Shown here one piece after another: positions 14,669 through 24,762 of a DNA stretch of 25,934 bases. The translations under genes and the position numbers were made by a program. Under the pieces are notes generated by a model that had not been told where the DNA came from, made no database searches, and was given only the letters and a program-made list of their open reading frames with translations. Each line of letters begins with the position of its first letter. Position 1 is the first letter of the stretch. The stretch covers positions 1 to 25,934 of the forward strand of contig JAHQVR010000033.1 in the NCBI GenBank assembly GCA_019634245.1. Direction: 5' to 3'. The DNA is from Gammaproteobacteria bacterium. Lineage in GTDB: Bacteria; Pseudomonadota; Gammaproteobacteria; Granulosicoccales; Granulosicoccaceae.

Positions 14669-15913
14669 TCATGCAGATGGTGTTGATGGTTTCACGCACA
14701 AAAGAAACAGACTCAAAGCGATGATACTGCTGAGTAAAAATCCGACATTTAATACCAATAGGGTTTGATCATAAAATCGTCCTAACGGTATCGCCAACGC
14801 AATCGCTACGATACTGGATAATGACGCCACAATTGATGATCCAATACCGGCCATCGCACCTAGCGGCTGCATTGCAATAGCATTTAAGTTTCCAAACAGA
14901 AAACCTATACAAGCAAAAACACCAAAACAGCCTGCAAGGAATAACGGCAACGGCGGACGTCCCGATGTCATTACCGATCCAAACAGGAATGCTGCACTTA
15001 AAAGCACAAAAACAAACAAGGCAACTTGAGAGATTTTTTTTGCACCGATTCGAACAACCAATCTTGAATTTAACCACGCAGCCATCCCCAAAGGAATAGA
15101 GAGAAAAGCAAAATAGAGTGGAAACCGCGTATCGATATCGTACACGTCAAAAAAAACCGCCTGCGAGGTACTGAGATAAAGTAAAAACGAACCGAACACC
15201 AGACCAACGGCGAGCGTCGGTGCTATGACTAAACGATTCGTCAGAATCAAACGAGTATTTCCTAAGAGCGAGGAGACTCTAATTGGAATTCGATCAGAGA
15301 CAGCTAGAGTTTCGGGCTGACGAATGGCCAACCAGCAGGCACTGCATAACGCCATAATCATGAGCACCACAAAAATACCCTGCCAATTCGATACAAACAA
15401 CACCCATTGCCCTACCGCTGGAGATACCATTGGAACCAGGATCATCACAGTGAACATAAACGACATGATTCTAGCCATCTCATCACCGACGTACAGATCT
15501 CTAATCAGTGCTCGTGTGGCTACCTTTGGCCCAGAGACGCCCACGCCTTGAATCAACCGTCCAATCAATACTTGCTCTAAAGACCCTCCAGTGATGGCAA
15601 TTAAGGCACCGATCAGGTAGATAATCAGCCCGATTAAAATGGAGGCCTTACGACCAAGCGCATCGGACAACGGACCGAAAACCAACTCCCCAAACACCAT
15701 CCCTGCGAAAAACACGGTAATCACCAGTTGAAGATTGTTACTGTTCGCCACCTTTAACGCCTCACCCATCGTCAACAGCGCCGGCAGTAGTGCATCGATG
15801 CTCGCCGCGGTTAAAGAGCTTAATAGCGAGATCAGGCAAACAAATTCAACCAATCCCAGCGGGGTCACTTGCCGTTTTTCAATAGAATCTGAGGATGAAT
15901 CAGTAGATTTCAT
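14669..15913 (-). CDS. Bcr/CflA-type MFS drug efflux transporter
   Basis: A 414-residue inner-membrane protein with about 12 hydrophobic segments. After a polar N-terminus, segment 1 reads FVCLISLLSSLTAASIDALLPAL. The loop between segments 2 and 3 carries the MFS motif A, FGPLSDALGRKASILIG. IGRLIQGVGVSGPKVATRALIRDLYVGDEMARIMS, with the conserved Arg and Asp of the fourth segment, is typical of the Bcr/CflA drug:H+ antiporter group, as is the large central cytosolic loop after RQPETLAV. It should export a hydrophobic or amphipathic compound using the proton gradient. The ATG at 15913 is chosen; a TTG 12 codons upstream in frame is the alternative, and neither has a good ribosome-binding site. 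It diverges from the VOC gene starting at 15986. Confidence 0.9.
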   Translation of the reverse strand: MKSTDSSSDSIEKRQVTPLGLVEFVCLISLLSSLTAASIDALLPALLTMGEALKVANSNNLQLVITVFFAGMVFGELVFGPLSDALGRKASILIGLIIYLIGALIAITGGSLEQVLIGRLIQGVGVSGPKVATRALIRDLYVGDEMARIMSFMFTVMILVPMVSPAVGQWVLFVSNWQGIFVVLMIMALCSACWLAIRQPETLAVSDRIPIRVSSLLGNTRLILTNRLVIAPTLAVGLVFGSFLLYLSTSQAVFFDVYDIDTRFPLYFAFLSIPLGMAAWLNSRLVVRIGAKKISQVALFVFVLLSAAFLFGSVMTSGRPPLPLFLAGCFGVFACIGFLFGNLNAIAMQPLGAMAGIGSSIVASLSSIVAIALAIPLGRFYDQTLLVLNVGFLLSSIIALSLFLLCVKPSTPSA

Positions 15914-15985
15914 GCCGGTGTCGCAAATTTTCAAGACAGACAAGCCCAAAGCGAATAGTGTGTTGTTTTTTCACTGGACACTCAT

Positions 15986-16375
15986 ATGAAATTCAAATAC
16001 ACCATACTGTATGTTGAAGATGTGAAAAAGACGTTGTCTTTCTACGAACAGGCCTTTGGTTTTTCCATCAAGATGCTGCATGAAGCCGGCGACTATGGGG
16101 AACTGGACACAGGAGATACCACGTTATCATTTTCCTCATTGGAACTGATGGAACAGTTAGGGAAAAATCCTGCGAACGCGAGTATCAGTTCACCAACCTT
16201 TGAAATTGCCTTCGAGGATGAGGATGTACAAGGCGCTTTCGATCAGGCAATCGCTGCCGGCGCAACACTCGTTCAAGAAATCCGTGAGGAACCTTGGGGG
16301 CAGACCACCTCGTATGTGAAAGACCTTAATGGGTTTCTTGTAGAAATTTGCTCACCGGTGCGTGCTCAGCAATAG
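15986..16375 (+). CDS. Second VOC-superfamily (glyoxalase-like) protein
   Basis: A 129-residue VOC protein: FKYTILYVEDVKKTLSFYEQAFGFSIKMLHEAGDYGELDTGDTTLSFSS forms module one and ISSPTFEIAFEDEDVQGAFDQAIAAGATLVQEIREEPWGQTTSYVKDLNGFLVEICSPV module two. DLNGFLVEI is the family hallmark, with the last Glu at a metal-ligand position; Glu in GELD is at the mid ligand position. The first-strand His is replaced by Tyr or Thr. The PWG(Q) motif before the last strands is common in bleomycin-resistance-like members. It is only distantly similar to the VOC protein at 13674-14045. It diverges from the efflux gene (72 bases between starts) and its end overlaps the AraC gene tail-to-tail by 10 bases. Confidence 0.9.
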   Translation: MKFKYTILYVEDVKKTLSFYEQAFGFSIKMLHEAGDYGELDTGDTTLSFSSLELMEQLGKNPANASISSPTFEIAFEDEDVQGAFDQAIAAGATLVQEIREEPWGQTTSYVKDLNGFLVEICSPVRAQQ

Positions 16376-17067
16376 CCCGATTCAGCCAGTTGTCTATGCA
16401 AGCTCATGTTGCCCAATGTCTCGGTGGGAGTCATACCAAACCATCGGCGAATTTCTCGAGACATGTGTGCCTGATCTGAATATCCAAAGTAACAGGCGGC
16501 ATCAGAGAGTTTTTCAAATTGACCAAGCGACCGGCAGGTTCGACGAGCTCGTGCAAGCGACAACCAGAATACGGGTGCTTCTCCAGTACATTGGGTAACC
16601 TGTCTTTGCAGTGTTCGCACAGACACACCTATGTGTCTTGCGCATTCCGCCACGGTCGGTATACCGCTACCCAGGTACTCTAGGGCCTCTTCTACCTCGG
16701 CGGATCGATGAGTAACCTCATCCAACCAATCGGCGTTGGATACCAACTCATCTTTTGCGTGAATCAATAGCGCCTGCAGTGCCTGTTCATCCACAAGCGT
16801 GCCCGGTTGCAAACGAAACCCTTTGAGACACGTTCTTGCTGGAATATCAACTGATTCGGAGGCCCGACTCAATGGAGATACAACGCATTTGGTGGCAACC
16901 CCTTGCTGTAACGTCAGGATCACATCCTGGCACCCATCGGGAATGATCTGATCGCAGTAGCGTTCAGATTCATTGTGAGTCCATTTAGCAAGGAGACAAT
17001 CTGTAGTCATAATAATACGGTTGTCAGGTTTTCCTATCGAAAACCTTGATGGATACATGTGTGGCAT
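16366..17067 (-). CDS. AraC-family transcriptional regulator
   Basis: The C-terminal half carries both helix-turn-helix units: TVAECARHIGVSVRTLQRQVTQCTGEAPVFWLSLAR and then LSDAACYFGYSDQAHMSREIRRWFGMTPTE, a full AraC signature. The N-terminal half (YCDQIIPDGCQDVILTL...GFRLQPG) is of the 'PDGxxDxxF' type that senses small ligands and lacks a cupin signature. Start is uncertain: ATG at 17067 (233 residues), 17058, or 17010 (214 residues) are possible, and none has a strong Shine-Dalgarno. An 18-base inverted repeat at 17059-17076 would lie in the leader or promoter if 17010 is right. Its position next to a VOC gene and an efflux gene suggests it controls them, which is inference. Confidence 0.85.
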   Translation of the reverse strand: MPHMYPSRFSIGKPDNRIIMTTDCLLAKWTHNESERYCDQIIPDGCQDVILTLQQGVATKCVVSPLSRASESVDIPARTCLKGFRLQPGTLVDEQALQALLIHAKDELVSNADWLDEVTHRSAEVEEALEYLGSGIPTVAECARHIGVSVRTLQRQVTQCTGEAPVFWLSLARARRTCRSLGQFEKLSDAACYFGYSDQAHMSREIRRWFGMTPTETLGNMSLHRQLAESGYC

Positions 17068-17116
17068 GACCCACACTCGTAAGGTTTTGTGGATCAAGTA
17101 GCACGACAGGTTTCAT

Positions 17117-19411
17117 CTACTCAAGCTCAACGCTGGAGACATTCTGAAAGCCTCTGGGTAACTTACGGCCGCGCTGACCTCTATTACCGGCGTAGTGTTC
17201 CAACTCTTTAAATTTGATTGTCGTGTGTCGTCTGCCACTAACGATGCGCAGTTTGCCACCCGGTGGCACCACAGCCACAGCAATCAACGATTCCTCACCC
17301 GATTTGAACTTCGCCGTGGGAATATTGAAGATCTTGTTACCCTTACCACGAGCCATCTCTGGCAGCTCACCAACAGGGAATGCCAACAGGCTACCGGAAC
17401 TGCTGATCGCTGCCACCATGTCATCGGTGAGTGATTCCACATTCGCCGCGTGTAACACATCAGCGCCTGCAGGTACATTGAGTACTGCCTTGCCGGCCTT
17501 ATTTCTACTGACAAGATCACCCAACTTAGCCACAAACCCATAACCAGCACTACTGGAAAACAGGTAACGATCTTCTTCGGCTCCCATCATGACACTAATG
17601 AATTGAGCTCCGTTTGGTGGTTTGAGTCGACCGCTAATGGGCTCGCCCAGACCTCGTGCAGACGGAAATCCATGAGCCGGCACACAATAGACCCGCCCGG
17701 TGGAATCGAGAAACATCGCCGGCGCATTCGTACGACCACGAGCTGAGCTCTGGTAGGCATCGCCAGCCTTATAATTAAGCGTTCGTGGATCTACCTCTGT
17801 ACCCTTCGCGGCTCGAACCCAACCCCGCTCTGACAGCACAACGGTAACCGGTTCTGCCGGCACTAAGTCCGCTTCTGCCATAGCCTGTGCAGCATCACGC
17901 TCGATGATCGGTGAGCGCCTTTCATCGCCGTAAGTCTCAATGTCCTCTTTGAGTTCCTTCTTCACCAACGTTTTCATTCGACGTTCAGAGCCGAGAGTCG
18001 CCTGTAGACCATCACGTTCTTCCTTCAGAGCATCCTGCTCTTCGCGAATTTTCATTTCCTCAAGTTTGGCCAGATGTCTCAGCTTCAGCTCGAGGATTGC
18101 CTCAGCCTGCTCGTCGCTGATTTTGAATCGTTTCATCAGCACAGGTTTGGGCTCATCGTTTTTGCGGATAATCTCGATAACCTCGTCAATATTGAGGTAG
18201 GCAACCATCAAGCCTTCGAGAATGTGCAGACGCTTCTCTACCTTATCCAAGCGCCATTGCAAACGCCGACGTACAGTTTCAATGCGGTAGGTCAGCCACT
18301 CCTTTAAAATTTTCACTAACGGTTTGACAGCCGGTCGGCCATTCAAACCAATCATGTTCATGTTGACTCGGTAGGTACGCTCCAGATCGGTGGTGGCGAA
18401 CAAGTGATTCATCAAACCTTCAACATCTACTCGATTACTGCGTGGAGTAATAACGAGGCGCGTAGGGTTTTCGTGATCTGATTCGTCACGTAAGTCCTCA
18501 ACCATCGGCAGCTTCTTGGCTTGCATCTGCTGCGCAATTTGCTCCAATACTTTCGATCCTGAGACTTGAAACGGCAAGGCCGTTATGATGATGTCACCGC
18601 TCTCTTTTTCGTACAAGGCTCGACTGCGAAGCGAACCATGACCGGTTTCGTACATTGACTCGATATCTTGACTAGAAGAAATGATCTCAGCTTCAGTAGG
18701 GTAATCCGGCCCTTTGATGTATGTCATCAAATCCTTCAGGGTGGCTTTGGGCTTATCTAACAAATGTATACAAGCCTTGCCAACTTCCACAACATTATGT
18801 GGTGGAATATCGGTGGCCATGCCTACAGCAATACCAGTAGTGCTATTCAACAAGATATGCGGTAGACGAGAAGGAAGCAGCGAAGGCTCTTGCAAAGTGC
18901 CATCAAAATTCGGCACCCAATCGACGGTACCTTGCCCTAACTCTTGCAATAAAGATTTTGAAAACTTTGCCAACCTTGCTTCGGTGTAGCGCATGGCAGC
19001 AAATGATTTAGGATCGTCCTGTGAGCCCCAGTTACCCTGCCCATCCACCAACGGATAGCGATAGGTAAATGGCTGAGCCATTAACACCATCGCTTCGTAG
19101 CACGCACTATCACCGTGTGGGTGGTACTTGCCCAACACGTCTCCGACGGTACGGGCAGATTTTTTGTGTTTGGATTGCGCTGATAAACCCAATTCAGACA
19201 TCGCATAAACAATGCGCCGTTGCACCGGTTTTAAACCATCGGCAATGCTCGGCAGCGCACGGTCAAGGATTACGTACATCGAATAATCAAGATATGCTTT
19301 TTCGGTAAAGTCTGATAGCGCGACCTCCTCTACTTCGACATCAAAGATATCTTTAATCGGCGATGACTTTGCCATTCTTTTTTTGGTGATTCGTTTTTTC
19401 TTTGCGGCCAT
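17117..19411 (-). CDS. parC: DNA topoisomerase IV subunit A
   Basis: A 764-residue type IIA topoisomerase subunit that cuts and rejoins DNA; together with ParE it decatenates daughter chromosomes. The winged-helix region contains [24 protein letters not shown] and [16 protein letters not shown]. The catalytic Tyr is residue 142 in [10 protein letters not shown]. By alignment with E. coli ParC, the quinolone-resistance positions 80 and 84 correspond to Ser102 and Glu106, both the susceptible residues. The C-terminal part is the shorter, degenerate beta-pinwheel of ParC and lacks the GyrA box, which rules out GyrA. The N-terminus is Lys-rich and about 20 residues longer than in E. coli; the ATG 12 codons further in is an alternative start. 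Its start is 10 bases after the pgi stop. Confidence 0.95.
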   Translation of the reverse strand: MAAKKKRITKKRMAKSSPIKDIFDVEVEEVALSDFTEKAYLDYSMYVILDRALPSIADGLKPVQRRIVYAMSELGLSAQSKHKKSARTVGDVLGKYHPHGDSACYEAMVLMAQPFTYRYPLVDGQGNWGSQDDPKSFAAMRYTEARLAKFSKSLLQELGQGTVDWVPNFDGTLQEPSLLPSRLPHILLNSTTGIAVGMATDIPPHNVVEVGKACIHLLDKPKATLKDLMTYIKGPDYPTEAEIISSSQDIESMYETGHGSLRSRALYEKESGDIIITALPFQVSGSKVLEQIAQQMQAKKLPMVEDLRDESDHENPTRLVITPRSNRVDVEGLMNHLFATTDLERTYRVNMNMIGLNGRPAVKPLVKILKEWLTYRIETVRRRLQWRLDKVEKRLHILEGLMVAYLNIDEVIEIIRKNDEPKPVLMKRFKISDEQAEAILELKLRHLAKLEEMKIREEQDALKEERDGLQATLGSERRMKTLVKKELKEDIETYGDERRSPIIERDAAQAMAEADLVPAEPVTVVLSERGWVRAAKGTEVDPRTLNYKAGDAYQSSARGRTNAPAMFLDSTGRVYCVPAHGFPSARGLGEPISGRLKPPNGAQFISVMMGAEEDRYLFSSSAGYGFVAKLGDLVSRNKAGKAVLNVPAGADVLHAANVESLTDDMVAAISSSGSLLAFPVGELPEMARGKGNKIFNIPTAKFKSGEESLIAVAVVPPGGKLRIVSGRRHTTIKFKELEHYAGNRGQRGRKLPRGFQNVSSVELE

Positions 19412-19421
19412 AAATTACAAC

Positions 19422-21074
19422 TTATGCGTGAAGTTGACTGAGTTTAAGAACACGATTTATTAACCCGTTGGTTGAACTGTCGTGGCTATCGACACGAGCG
19501 CCTGCATGGATTTCTTCGTAGACGCTACTGGCAAGCTTTTTACCCAACTCTACGCCCCACTGATCAAACGGGTTGATGCCCCATATCGTCGCCTCAACAA
19601 ATACTTTATGCTCATAGAGCGCAATCAAGGCACCGAGTGCGCCTGGGCTTACCTGCTGAACCATCAGCATATTACTGGGGCGATTCCCAGAGAACGTACG
19701 GTGACCTGTGAGCCGTTCAACCTCGCTGTCGGTTAACCCAGCCGCTGTCATATCATCAGCCACGGTCTGAGCATCCCGGCCGGTCATCAGACTTTCCGCT
19801 TGAGCAATACAATTAGCCAGTAGTAACTTGTGATGCTCTCCCATTGCATACAGGCTCTCGATGGGAACGATAAAGTCTGTAGGAATTAAGTGCGTGCCTT
19901 GATGTAACAACTGAAAGAACGCGTGCTGACCATTGGTGCCGGGTTCACCCCAAACCACGGCCGACGTGTCCTGCTCAACCGGGCTGCCGTCGGTGTACAC
20001 CGACTTCCCATTACTTTCCATCACCAGTTGTTGCAAGTAGGCGGGAAAGCGATGGAGATGCTGATCGTAAGGTGCAACGAGATGGCTTTTTACGCCAAAG
20101 AAATTCAAATACCAAACACTGAGCATACCCAAAATGACGGGCATGTTCTGAGACATCGGCGCCGACTTGAAATGCTCATCCATATCATGGGCTCCTTGCA
20201 ACAGTTGTTCAAACCGATCCATGCCAATCGCCAAGACAATCGGTAGACCAATAGCCGACCACAGAGAATATCGTCCACCAACCCAATCCCAGAACCCAAA
20301 CATGTTGCCGGTGTCTATCCCAAACTCACTGACTTTCTCAGCATTGGTGGATAGCGCCACAAAGTGTTTTGCAACATCGGCCTCGGCGGCACCACTGTCA
20401 ATAAACCACTGGCGTGCTGAGTGAGCATTCGTCAGAGTTTCTATCGTTGTGAATGTTTTTGATGCAACAATAAACAACGTGGTATCCGGATTGAGTGTTT
20501 TTAAGGTGGATCCCAAATGCGCACCATCGACGTTCGAGACAAAGTGAAACGACAGGCTTTGATGGCAAAACGGCTTCAAGGCCTCTGTTGCCATTAGTGG
20601 GCCCAGGTCCGACCCACCAATCCCGATATTGACCACATCGGTAATGGCTTGCCCGGTGCGCCCTTTCCAGTCGCCGGCTCGCACTTTGTCACTGAATTCA
20701 CGCATGCGCTCAAGGACGGCCAAGATGTCCGGCATGACATCGTTACCATTTTCATAGACCGGCAACCCACTTCGGTTCCGCAACGCCGTGTGGAGGGCCG
20801 CACGCCCTTCTGTAGTGTTAATTTTTTCTCCAGAAAACAGATCATTGATACGTTCTGGAAGCTGACAAGACCGAGCTAACGCAAACAGCGCATCCAGTGT
20901 TTGCTGTGTTATGTGGTTTTTTGAATAATCCAAAAACACCCCTGCAGCAGACAACTGGAATGCGTCGAAGCGGCGCGAATCTTCAGCAAAATGCTGCTTT
21001 AGGGTGACCTCAGCAATCGATTGGTGATGCCGGGCAAGCGCCTGCCATTCGGGACGGGTCGTAAGATTGGTCAT
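19422..21074 (-). CDS. pgi: Glucose-6-phosphate isomerase
   Basis: A 550-residue enzyme interconverting glucose-6-phosphate and fructose-6-phosphate in the cytosol, matching the usual long bacterial PGI. NIGIGGSDLGPLMATEAL (about 149-166) and VASKTFTTIETLTNA bind the sugar phosphate. The two family signatures are present: VGGRYSLWSAIGLPIV and GINPFDQWGVELGKKLA. Catalytic residues by alignment with E. coli are Glu353, His384 and Lys512. The ATG at 21074 has no strong Shine-Dalgarno. It lies 48 bases after the DUF1415 gene and 10 bases before parC, so the three may form one transcript. Confidence 0.97.
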   Translation of the reverse strand: MTNLTTRPEWQALARHHQSIAEVTLKQHFAEDSRRFDAFQLSAAGVFLDYSKNHITQQTLDALFALARSCQLPERINDLFSGEKINTTEGRAALHTALRNRSGLPVYENGNDVMPDILAVLERMREFSDKVRAGDWKGRTGQAITDVVNIGIGGSDLGPLMATEALKPFCHQSLSFHFVSNVDGAHLGSTLKTLNPDTTLFIVASKTFTTIETLTNAHSARQWFIDSGAAEADVAKHFVALSTNAEKVSEFGIDTGNMFGFWDWVGGRYSLWSAIGLPIVLAIGMDRFEQLLQGAHDMDEHFKSAPMSQNMPVILGMLSVWYLNFFGVKSHLVAPYDQHLHRFPAYLQQLVMESNGKSVYTDGSPVEQDTSAVVWGEPGTNGQHAFFQLLHQGTHLIPTDFIVPIESLYAMGEHHKLLLANCIAQAESLMTGRDAQTVADDMTAAGLTDSEVERLTGHRTFSGNRPSNMLMVQQVSPGALGALIALYEHKVFVEATIWGINPFDQWGVELGKKLASSVYEEIHAGARVDSHDSSTNGLINRVLKLSQLHA

Positions 21075-21122
21075 GTTTTACTCAAAGCGGAAACCACAGA
21101 ACTGCAGTGTGTCAATTGTAGC

Positions 21123-21689
21123 TCAAGCGTCTCGCTGAGGATGCGCATATTCCAACACTTGTTGCTGAAAATCTGCCGTGGACAATGAGCGTAAGCAGGC
21201 AATGTTGCGCACCGGTATCCCCTCCGGGTCAGCGATATTGACCAATGCGTTGGTTACGGACCGCTGCTGGAGTAGATGCAACATGGGGTATGGGGACCGA
21301 TTGGTGTAGTTGGCAGGATCACTCGGCTCATTCCCAGAAAATTCATACGCCGGATGAAAACTGGCAAGCTGCACAGTTTCTGACACACCCAAATCATCCA
21401 ACAAGGCCTCGCCAATAGCGAATAGATCCAAATACTGATCAAAGTCGGAGAAGCCTGTGGACAGAATCATCAAGGTAGTGGCCTCTGGCCGCCCACCTCG
21501 AATCAGATCATCGAGCTCTTGTGCCAACACGGATAAGCAATGAGCGGTGTCAGCTGTGTCTTCTACGAGGTAGCGTATGTCTTTGTTTCGAAACACCCTG
21601 CTAGCAAATGGGCACAGGTTAAGCCCAATAACTACCTCTTGGATCCACTCACAGGTTTGTGCGATGACCGCGTTATTTATGTCACTCAT
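21123..21689 (-). CDS. DUF1415 family protein
   Basis: A 188-residue soluble protein recognised as DUF1415 by WIQEVVIGLNLCPFASRVF near the N-terminus (Cys26), LMILSTGFSDFDQYLDL in the middle, and LASFHPAYEFSGNEPSDPANYTNRSPYPMLHLLQ. The conserved Cys in LNLCPFA and the HP..F..N..NRSPYP block look like an active or binding site, but the function of the family is not established. It is the first gene of a same-strand run with pgi and parC, and diverges from the hydroquinone reductase gene with 59 bases between starts. Confidence 0.9.
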   Translation of the reverse strand: MSDINNAVIAQTCEWIQEVVIGLNLCPFASRVFRNKDIRYLVEDTADTAHCLSVLAQELDDLIRGGRPEATTLMILSTGFSDFDQYLDLFAIGEALLDDLGVSETVQLASFHPAYEFSGNEPSDPANYTNRSPYPMLHLLQQRSVTNALVNIADPEGIPVRNIACLRSLSTADFQQQVLEYAHPQRDA

Positions 21690-21748
21690 CGTGCCATCCT
21701 ACGCTAGCATACCGCTTTACTTAACAAACAATTCTGTGACGAGAGCTG

Positions 21749-22711
21749 ATGGGACTACTGATAGATGGTGTTTGGCAGGACACCTGGTACGACACTAAAG
21801 AATCGGGCGGACGGTTCGTGCGCAGCGATGCCCAGTATCGCGATGCAGTAACCGCTGATGGCAGCTCGGGCTTCAAAGCTGAAGCCGATCGCTACCATCT
21901 GTTTGTCAGCTATGCCTGCCCATGGGCTCACCGGACACTGATCTACCGCTCAATCAAAGGTCTTACCGAGATGATCGATGTCTCAGTGGTCCATTGGTAT
22001 ATGGCGGAGAAGGGCTGGACCTTTCAAACTGAGGACGACGGAATCGTCAAAGACAAACTGTTTGGTTCTGAGTACATGTATGAGGTGTACTTGGCCGCCA
22101 ATGAACACTATTCGGGCCGTGTCACTGTCCCGGTGCTTTGGGACAAGCAGTCCAACACCATTGTGTCGAATGAGTCGTCCGAGATTATTCGTATGTTCAA
22201 TACTGAGTTCGATGCTCTGGGCGCCACACCCGGTAACTATTACCCTGACGCAAAACGCGATGAGATCGATAGCTTGAATGAGCGGATCTACGAAACCCTA
22301 AACAACGGTGTATATCGATCCGGATTTGCCACCACCCAAACAGCCTATGAAGAAGCCGTGTCCCCACTGTTTGATACATTGGATTTTCTAGAGGCTCGAT
22401 TAGCCAACAGCCGCTTTCTGGTCGGTGATAATCCCACAGAGGCCGACTGGCGTTTGCTCCCAACGCTGCTGCGTTTCGATTTGGTTTACCATGGTCATTT
22501 TAAGTGCAATATCAGAAAGCTCTGTGAATACGAACACCTATGGGGCTACACCAGAGACTTGTATCAGTGGCCGGGAGTGGCAAGTACCTTTAACGCAACA
22601 CATGCGAAGAATCACTATTATGCGAGCCACGAAACCATTAATCCTACTCGGGTAATCCCCACCGGTCCGGACATTAATTTTATGGAACCTCATCAGCGCA
22701 ATGAATCCTGA
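21749..22711 (+). CDS. yqjG: Glutathionyl-hydroquinone reductase (YqjG/ECM4 family)
   Basis: A 320-residue Xi-class glutathione transferase. The thioredoxin-like domain holds the catalytic Cys57 in VSYACPWAHRTLIYRSIKGL, where classical GSTs use Tyr or Ser. TVPVLWDKQSNTIVSNESSEIIRM is the glutathione-binding cis-Pro and SNES motif. The helical domain includes LVGDNPTEADWRLLPTLLRFDLVYHGHFKCNIRKL, typical of the class. The enzyme removes glutathione from glutathionyl-hydroquinones, returning free hydroquinone in the cytosol. GAGAG precedes the ATG. Its 3' end overlaps the dapC start by 11 bases, so it heads the dapC-dapD run. Confidence 0.95.
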   Translation: MGLLIDGVWQDTWYDTKESGGRFVRSDAQYRDAVTADGSSGFKAEADRYHLFVSYACPWAHRTLIYRSIKGLTEMIDVSVVHWYMAEKGWTFQTEDDGIVKDKLFGSEYMYEVYLAANEHYSGRVTVPVLWDKQSNTIVSNESSEIIRMFNTEFDALGATPGNYYPDAKRDEIDSLNERIYETLNNGVYRSGFATTQTAYEEAVSPLFDTLDFLEARLANSRFLVGDNPTEADWRLLPTLLRFDLVYHGHFKCNIRKLCEYEHLWGYTRDLYQWPGVASTFNATHAKNHYYASHETINPTRVIPTGPDINFMEPHQRNES

Positions 22712-23888
22712 TCTGAATCAGCTTCAACCCTACCCGTTCGAAAAAATACGTAAGCTTCTGGCTGGGTTAGACACTAATGATAAAAAGCGTATTGCGTTGT
22801 CGGTGGGAGAGCCCAAACACGCAGCACCCACATTAGCATTAGCAGCGCTGGTTGCAGATTTATCCGGGTTGGAGATCTACCCAGGTAGTAAGGGTACTGA
22901 CAGCTTACGCAGGGCTATTGCCCTATGGTTGCAACAGCGCTACCAGCTTTCCAACGATACCGATGCTCTCGCCAGCCATCACATCCAGCCAGTAAACGGT
23001 ACGCGCGAGGCGTTGTTCGCCATTGCACAATGCCTACTGGATAGAACGTCAAACCGTGCTGGCGTACTCATGCCCAATCCGTTCTATCAGATTTACGAAG
23101 GTGCAGCCTTGTTGGCTGGCTGCAAACCGTGCTTCTACGCTATTGGCGATGATGCCGATGCTGACATCGCCGCAATCAAGGAGCCCGATTGGCAACATTG
23201 TCAGATGATTTATATCTGCAACCCGGGCAACCCAACCGGGGCGGTCATGTCATTAGAGACCTTAAAAAAGCTGATTGAGCTAGCACACAAGCACGACTTC
23301 ATCATCGTTAGTGATGAATGCTATAGCGAAATCTACCGAGAAACCGCTGGCCCACCCACCGGTTTACTCGAAGCCTCAATGAGCTACGGTGATGAAACGT
23401 TCGCTCGATGCCTGGCTTTTCACTCACTGTCCAAACGCTCAAACTTACCGGGCTTGCGCTCTGGTTTCGTTGCCGGTGATGCTGCACTTATAAAACGATT
23501 CCTTGAATATCGCACCTACCATGGATGCACGATGGCTCCACCGATTCAAAATGCCAGCATTGCCGCTTGGAATGATGAAGCTCATGTGGTTGAGAATCGC
23601 CAAGCCTATGATTCCAAATACGCAGCCGTCGTGCCCATTCTCAACAAAGTCATTGACGTATCTATTCCACCTGCAGGCTTTTACCTGTGGCCACGGGTGC
23701 CTACCGATGACAAGCAGCTGACGCAACGATTGCACGCGGAGCAAAACCTGGCTGTGGTTCCGGGTAGCTACCTAGCGCGTGAAACGCAAGGTGAAAACCC
23801 CGGGCTGAATAGACTACGTCTAGCACTGGTGGCGCCCATAGAGGATTGCATCGACGCAGCCAATCGCATTGTTGATACGCTGAATTAG
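22701..23888 (+). CDS. dapC: N-succinyldiaminopimelate aminotransferase
   Basis: A 395-residue fold-type I PLP aminotransferase. Asn174 in [11 protein letters not shown], Asp205 and Tyr208 in [11 protein letters not shown], Lys245 (Schiff base) in [15 protein letters not shown], and the substrate-carboxylate Arg near LNRLRLAL are all present. [10 protein letters not shown] near the N-terminus and [13 protein letters not shown] are typical of DapC rather than aspartate aminotransferases. It transfers the amino group from glutamate to N-succinyl-2-amino-6-ketopimelate in the succinylase branch of lysine/diaminopimelate synthesis. The neighbouring dapD, which makes the preceding intermediate, supports this strongly. 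Confidence 0.93.
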   Translation: MNPDLNQLQPYPFEKIRKLLAGLDTNDKKRIALSVGEPKHAAPTLALAALVADLSGLEIYPGSKGTDSLRRAIALWLQQRYQLSNDTDALASHHIQPVNGTREALFAIAQCLLDRTSNRAGVLMPNPFYQIYEGAALLAGCKPCFYAIGDDADADIAAIKEPDWQHCQMIYICNPGNPTGAVMSLETLKKLIELAHKHDFIIVSDECYSEIYRETAGPPTGLLEASMSYGDETFARCLAFHSLSKRSNLPGLRSGFVAGDAALIKRFLEYRTYHGCTMAPPIQNASIAAWNDEAHVVENRQAYDSKYAAVVPILNKVIDVSIPPAGFYLWPRVPTDDKQLTQRLHAEQNLAVVPGSYLARETQGENPGLNRLRLALVAPIEDCIDAANRIVDTLN

Positions 23889-23931
23889 ATACACTACCCC
23901 ATCTCTTACACTATTGCCGGAGTCCTATACC

Positions 23932-24762
23932 ATGGCCGACCTAGAAGCGACCATTAACGAAGCATTCGAAAACCGAGCGGATATCAGCCCTGGCTCTGCC
24001 AGCGACGATATTACGAACGCCGTTGAACAGGCGATTGAACTCATCGACAATGGTAAAGAGCGAGTCGCCGAGCCCAAAGGTGTTGGCGACTGGCAGGTTA
24101 ACGAATGGTTGAAGAAGGCCGTTTTACTCTCGTTCCGATTACGCGATAACGAGATTCAGGAAGCAGGCGGCTACACTCGGTTTTACGACAAGGTCAGCTC
24201 AAAATTTGCTGCCATGTCCGACAATGAATTCAAGGCGTCCGGTGTGCGTGTTGTACCACCTGCAGTCGCGCGCAAAGGTAGCTATGTCGCGCCTAACACC
24301 GTTTTGATGCCATCGTATGTCAACATTGGCGCTTATGTCGATTCCGGCACCATGGTCGACACCTGGGCCACCGTTGGGTCCTGCGCTCAAATTGGCAAAA
24401 ATGTCCATCTCTCTGGTGGCGTGGGTATCGGCGGCGTATTAGAACCTTTGCAAGCCTCTCCAACGATCATCGAAGACAACTGCTTTATAGGCGCTCGTTC
24501 TGAAATCGTCGAAGGCGTCATCGTTGAAGAAGGTGCAGTTGTGTCTATGGGTGTTTACATTGGCCAAAGCACGCGCATTTACGATCGCGAAAATGATGAG
24601 ATTCTCTATGGTCGAGTGCCTGCGGGTTCGGTAGTGGTCTCGGGCAACCTACCCTCGGACAATGGCAAGTACAGCTTGTACTGCGCTGTAATCGTCAAAC
24701 GGGTGGACGAAAAAACTCGTAGTAAAGTGGGTATTAACGAACTGCTCAGGATTGTTGACTGA
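23932..24762 (+). CDS. dapD: 2,3,4,5-tetrahydropyridine-2,6-dicarboxylate N-succinyltransferase
   Basis: A 276-residue left-handed beta-helix acyltransferase that matches E. coli DapD nearly throughout. Visible blocks are [101 protein letters not shown] (the hexapeptide repeat region), and the C-terminal [11 protein letters not shown]. It succinylates tetrahydrodipicolinate with succinyl-CoA; homotrimer in known members. The ATG at 23932 has GGAG about 8 bases upstream and gives the normal length; a TTG six codons earlier is rejected. The last base of its stop codon is the first base of the next start (TGATG). Confidence 0.98.
   Translation: MADLEATINEAFENRADISPGSASDDITNAVEQAIELIDNGKERVAEPKGVGDWQVNEWLKKAVLLSFRLRDNEIQEAGGYTRFYDKVSSKFAAMSDNEFKASGVRVVPPAVARKGSYVAPNTVLMPSYVNIGAYVDSGTMVDTWATVGSCAQIGKNVHLSGGVGIGGVLEPLQASPTIIEDNCFIGARSEIVEGVIVEEGAVVSMGVYIGQSTRIYDRENDEILYGRVPAGSVVVSGNLPSDNGKYSLYCAVIVKRVDEKTRSKVGINELLRIVD

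Noticed and set aside
17195..19308. Multiple plus-strand frames of 77-109 codons within parC
   Set aside because: All are antisense to a conserved, full-length topoisomerase gene; none has a ribosome-binding site plus a recognisable domain.
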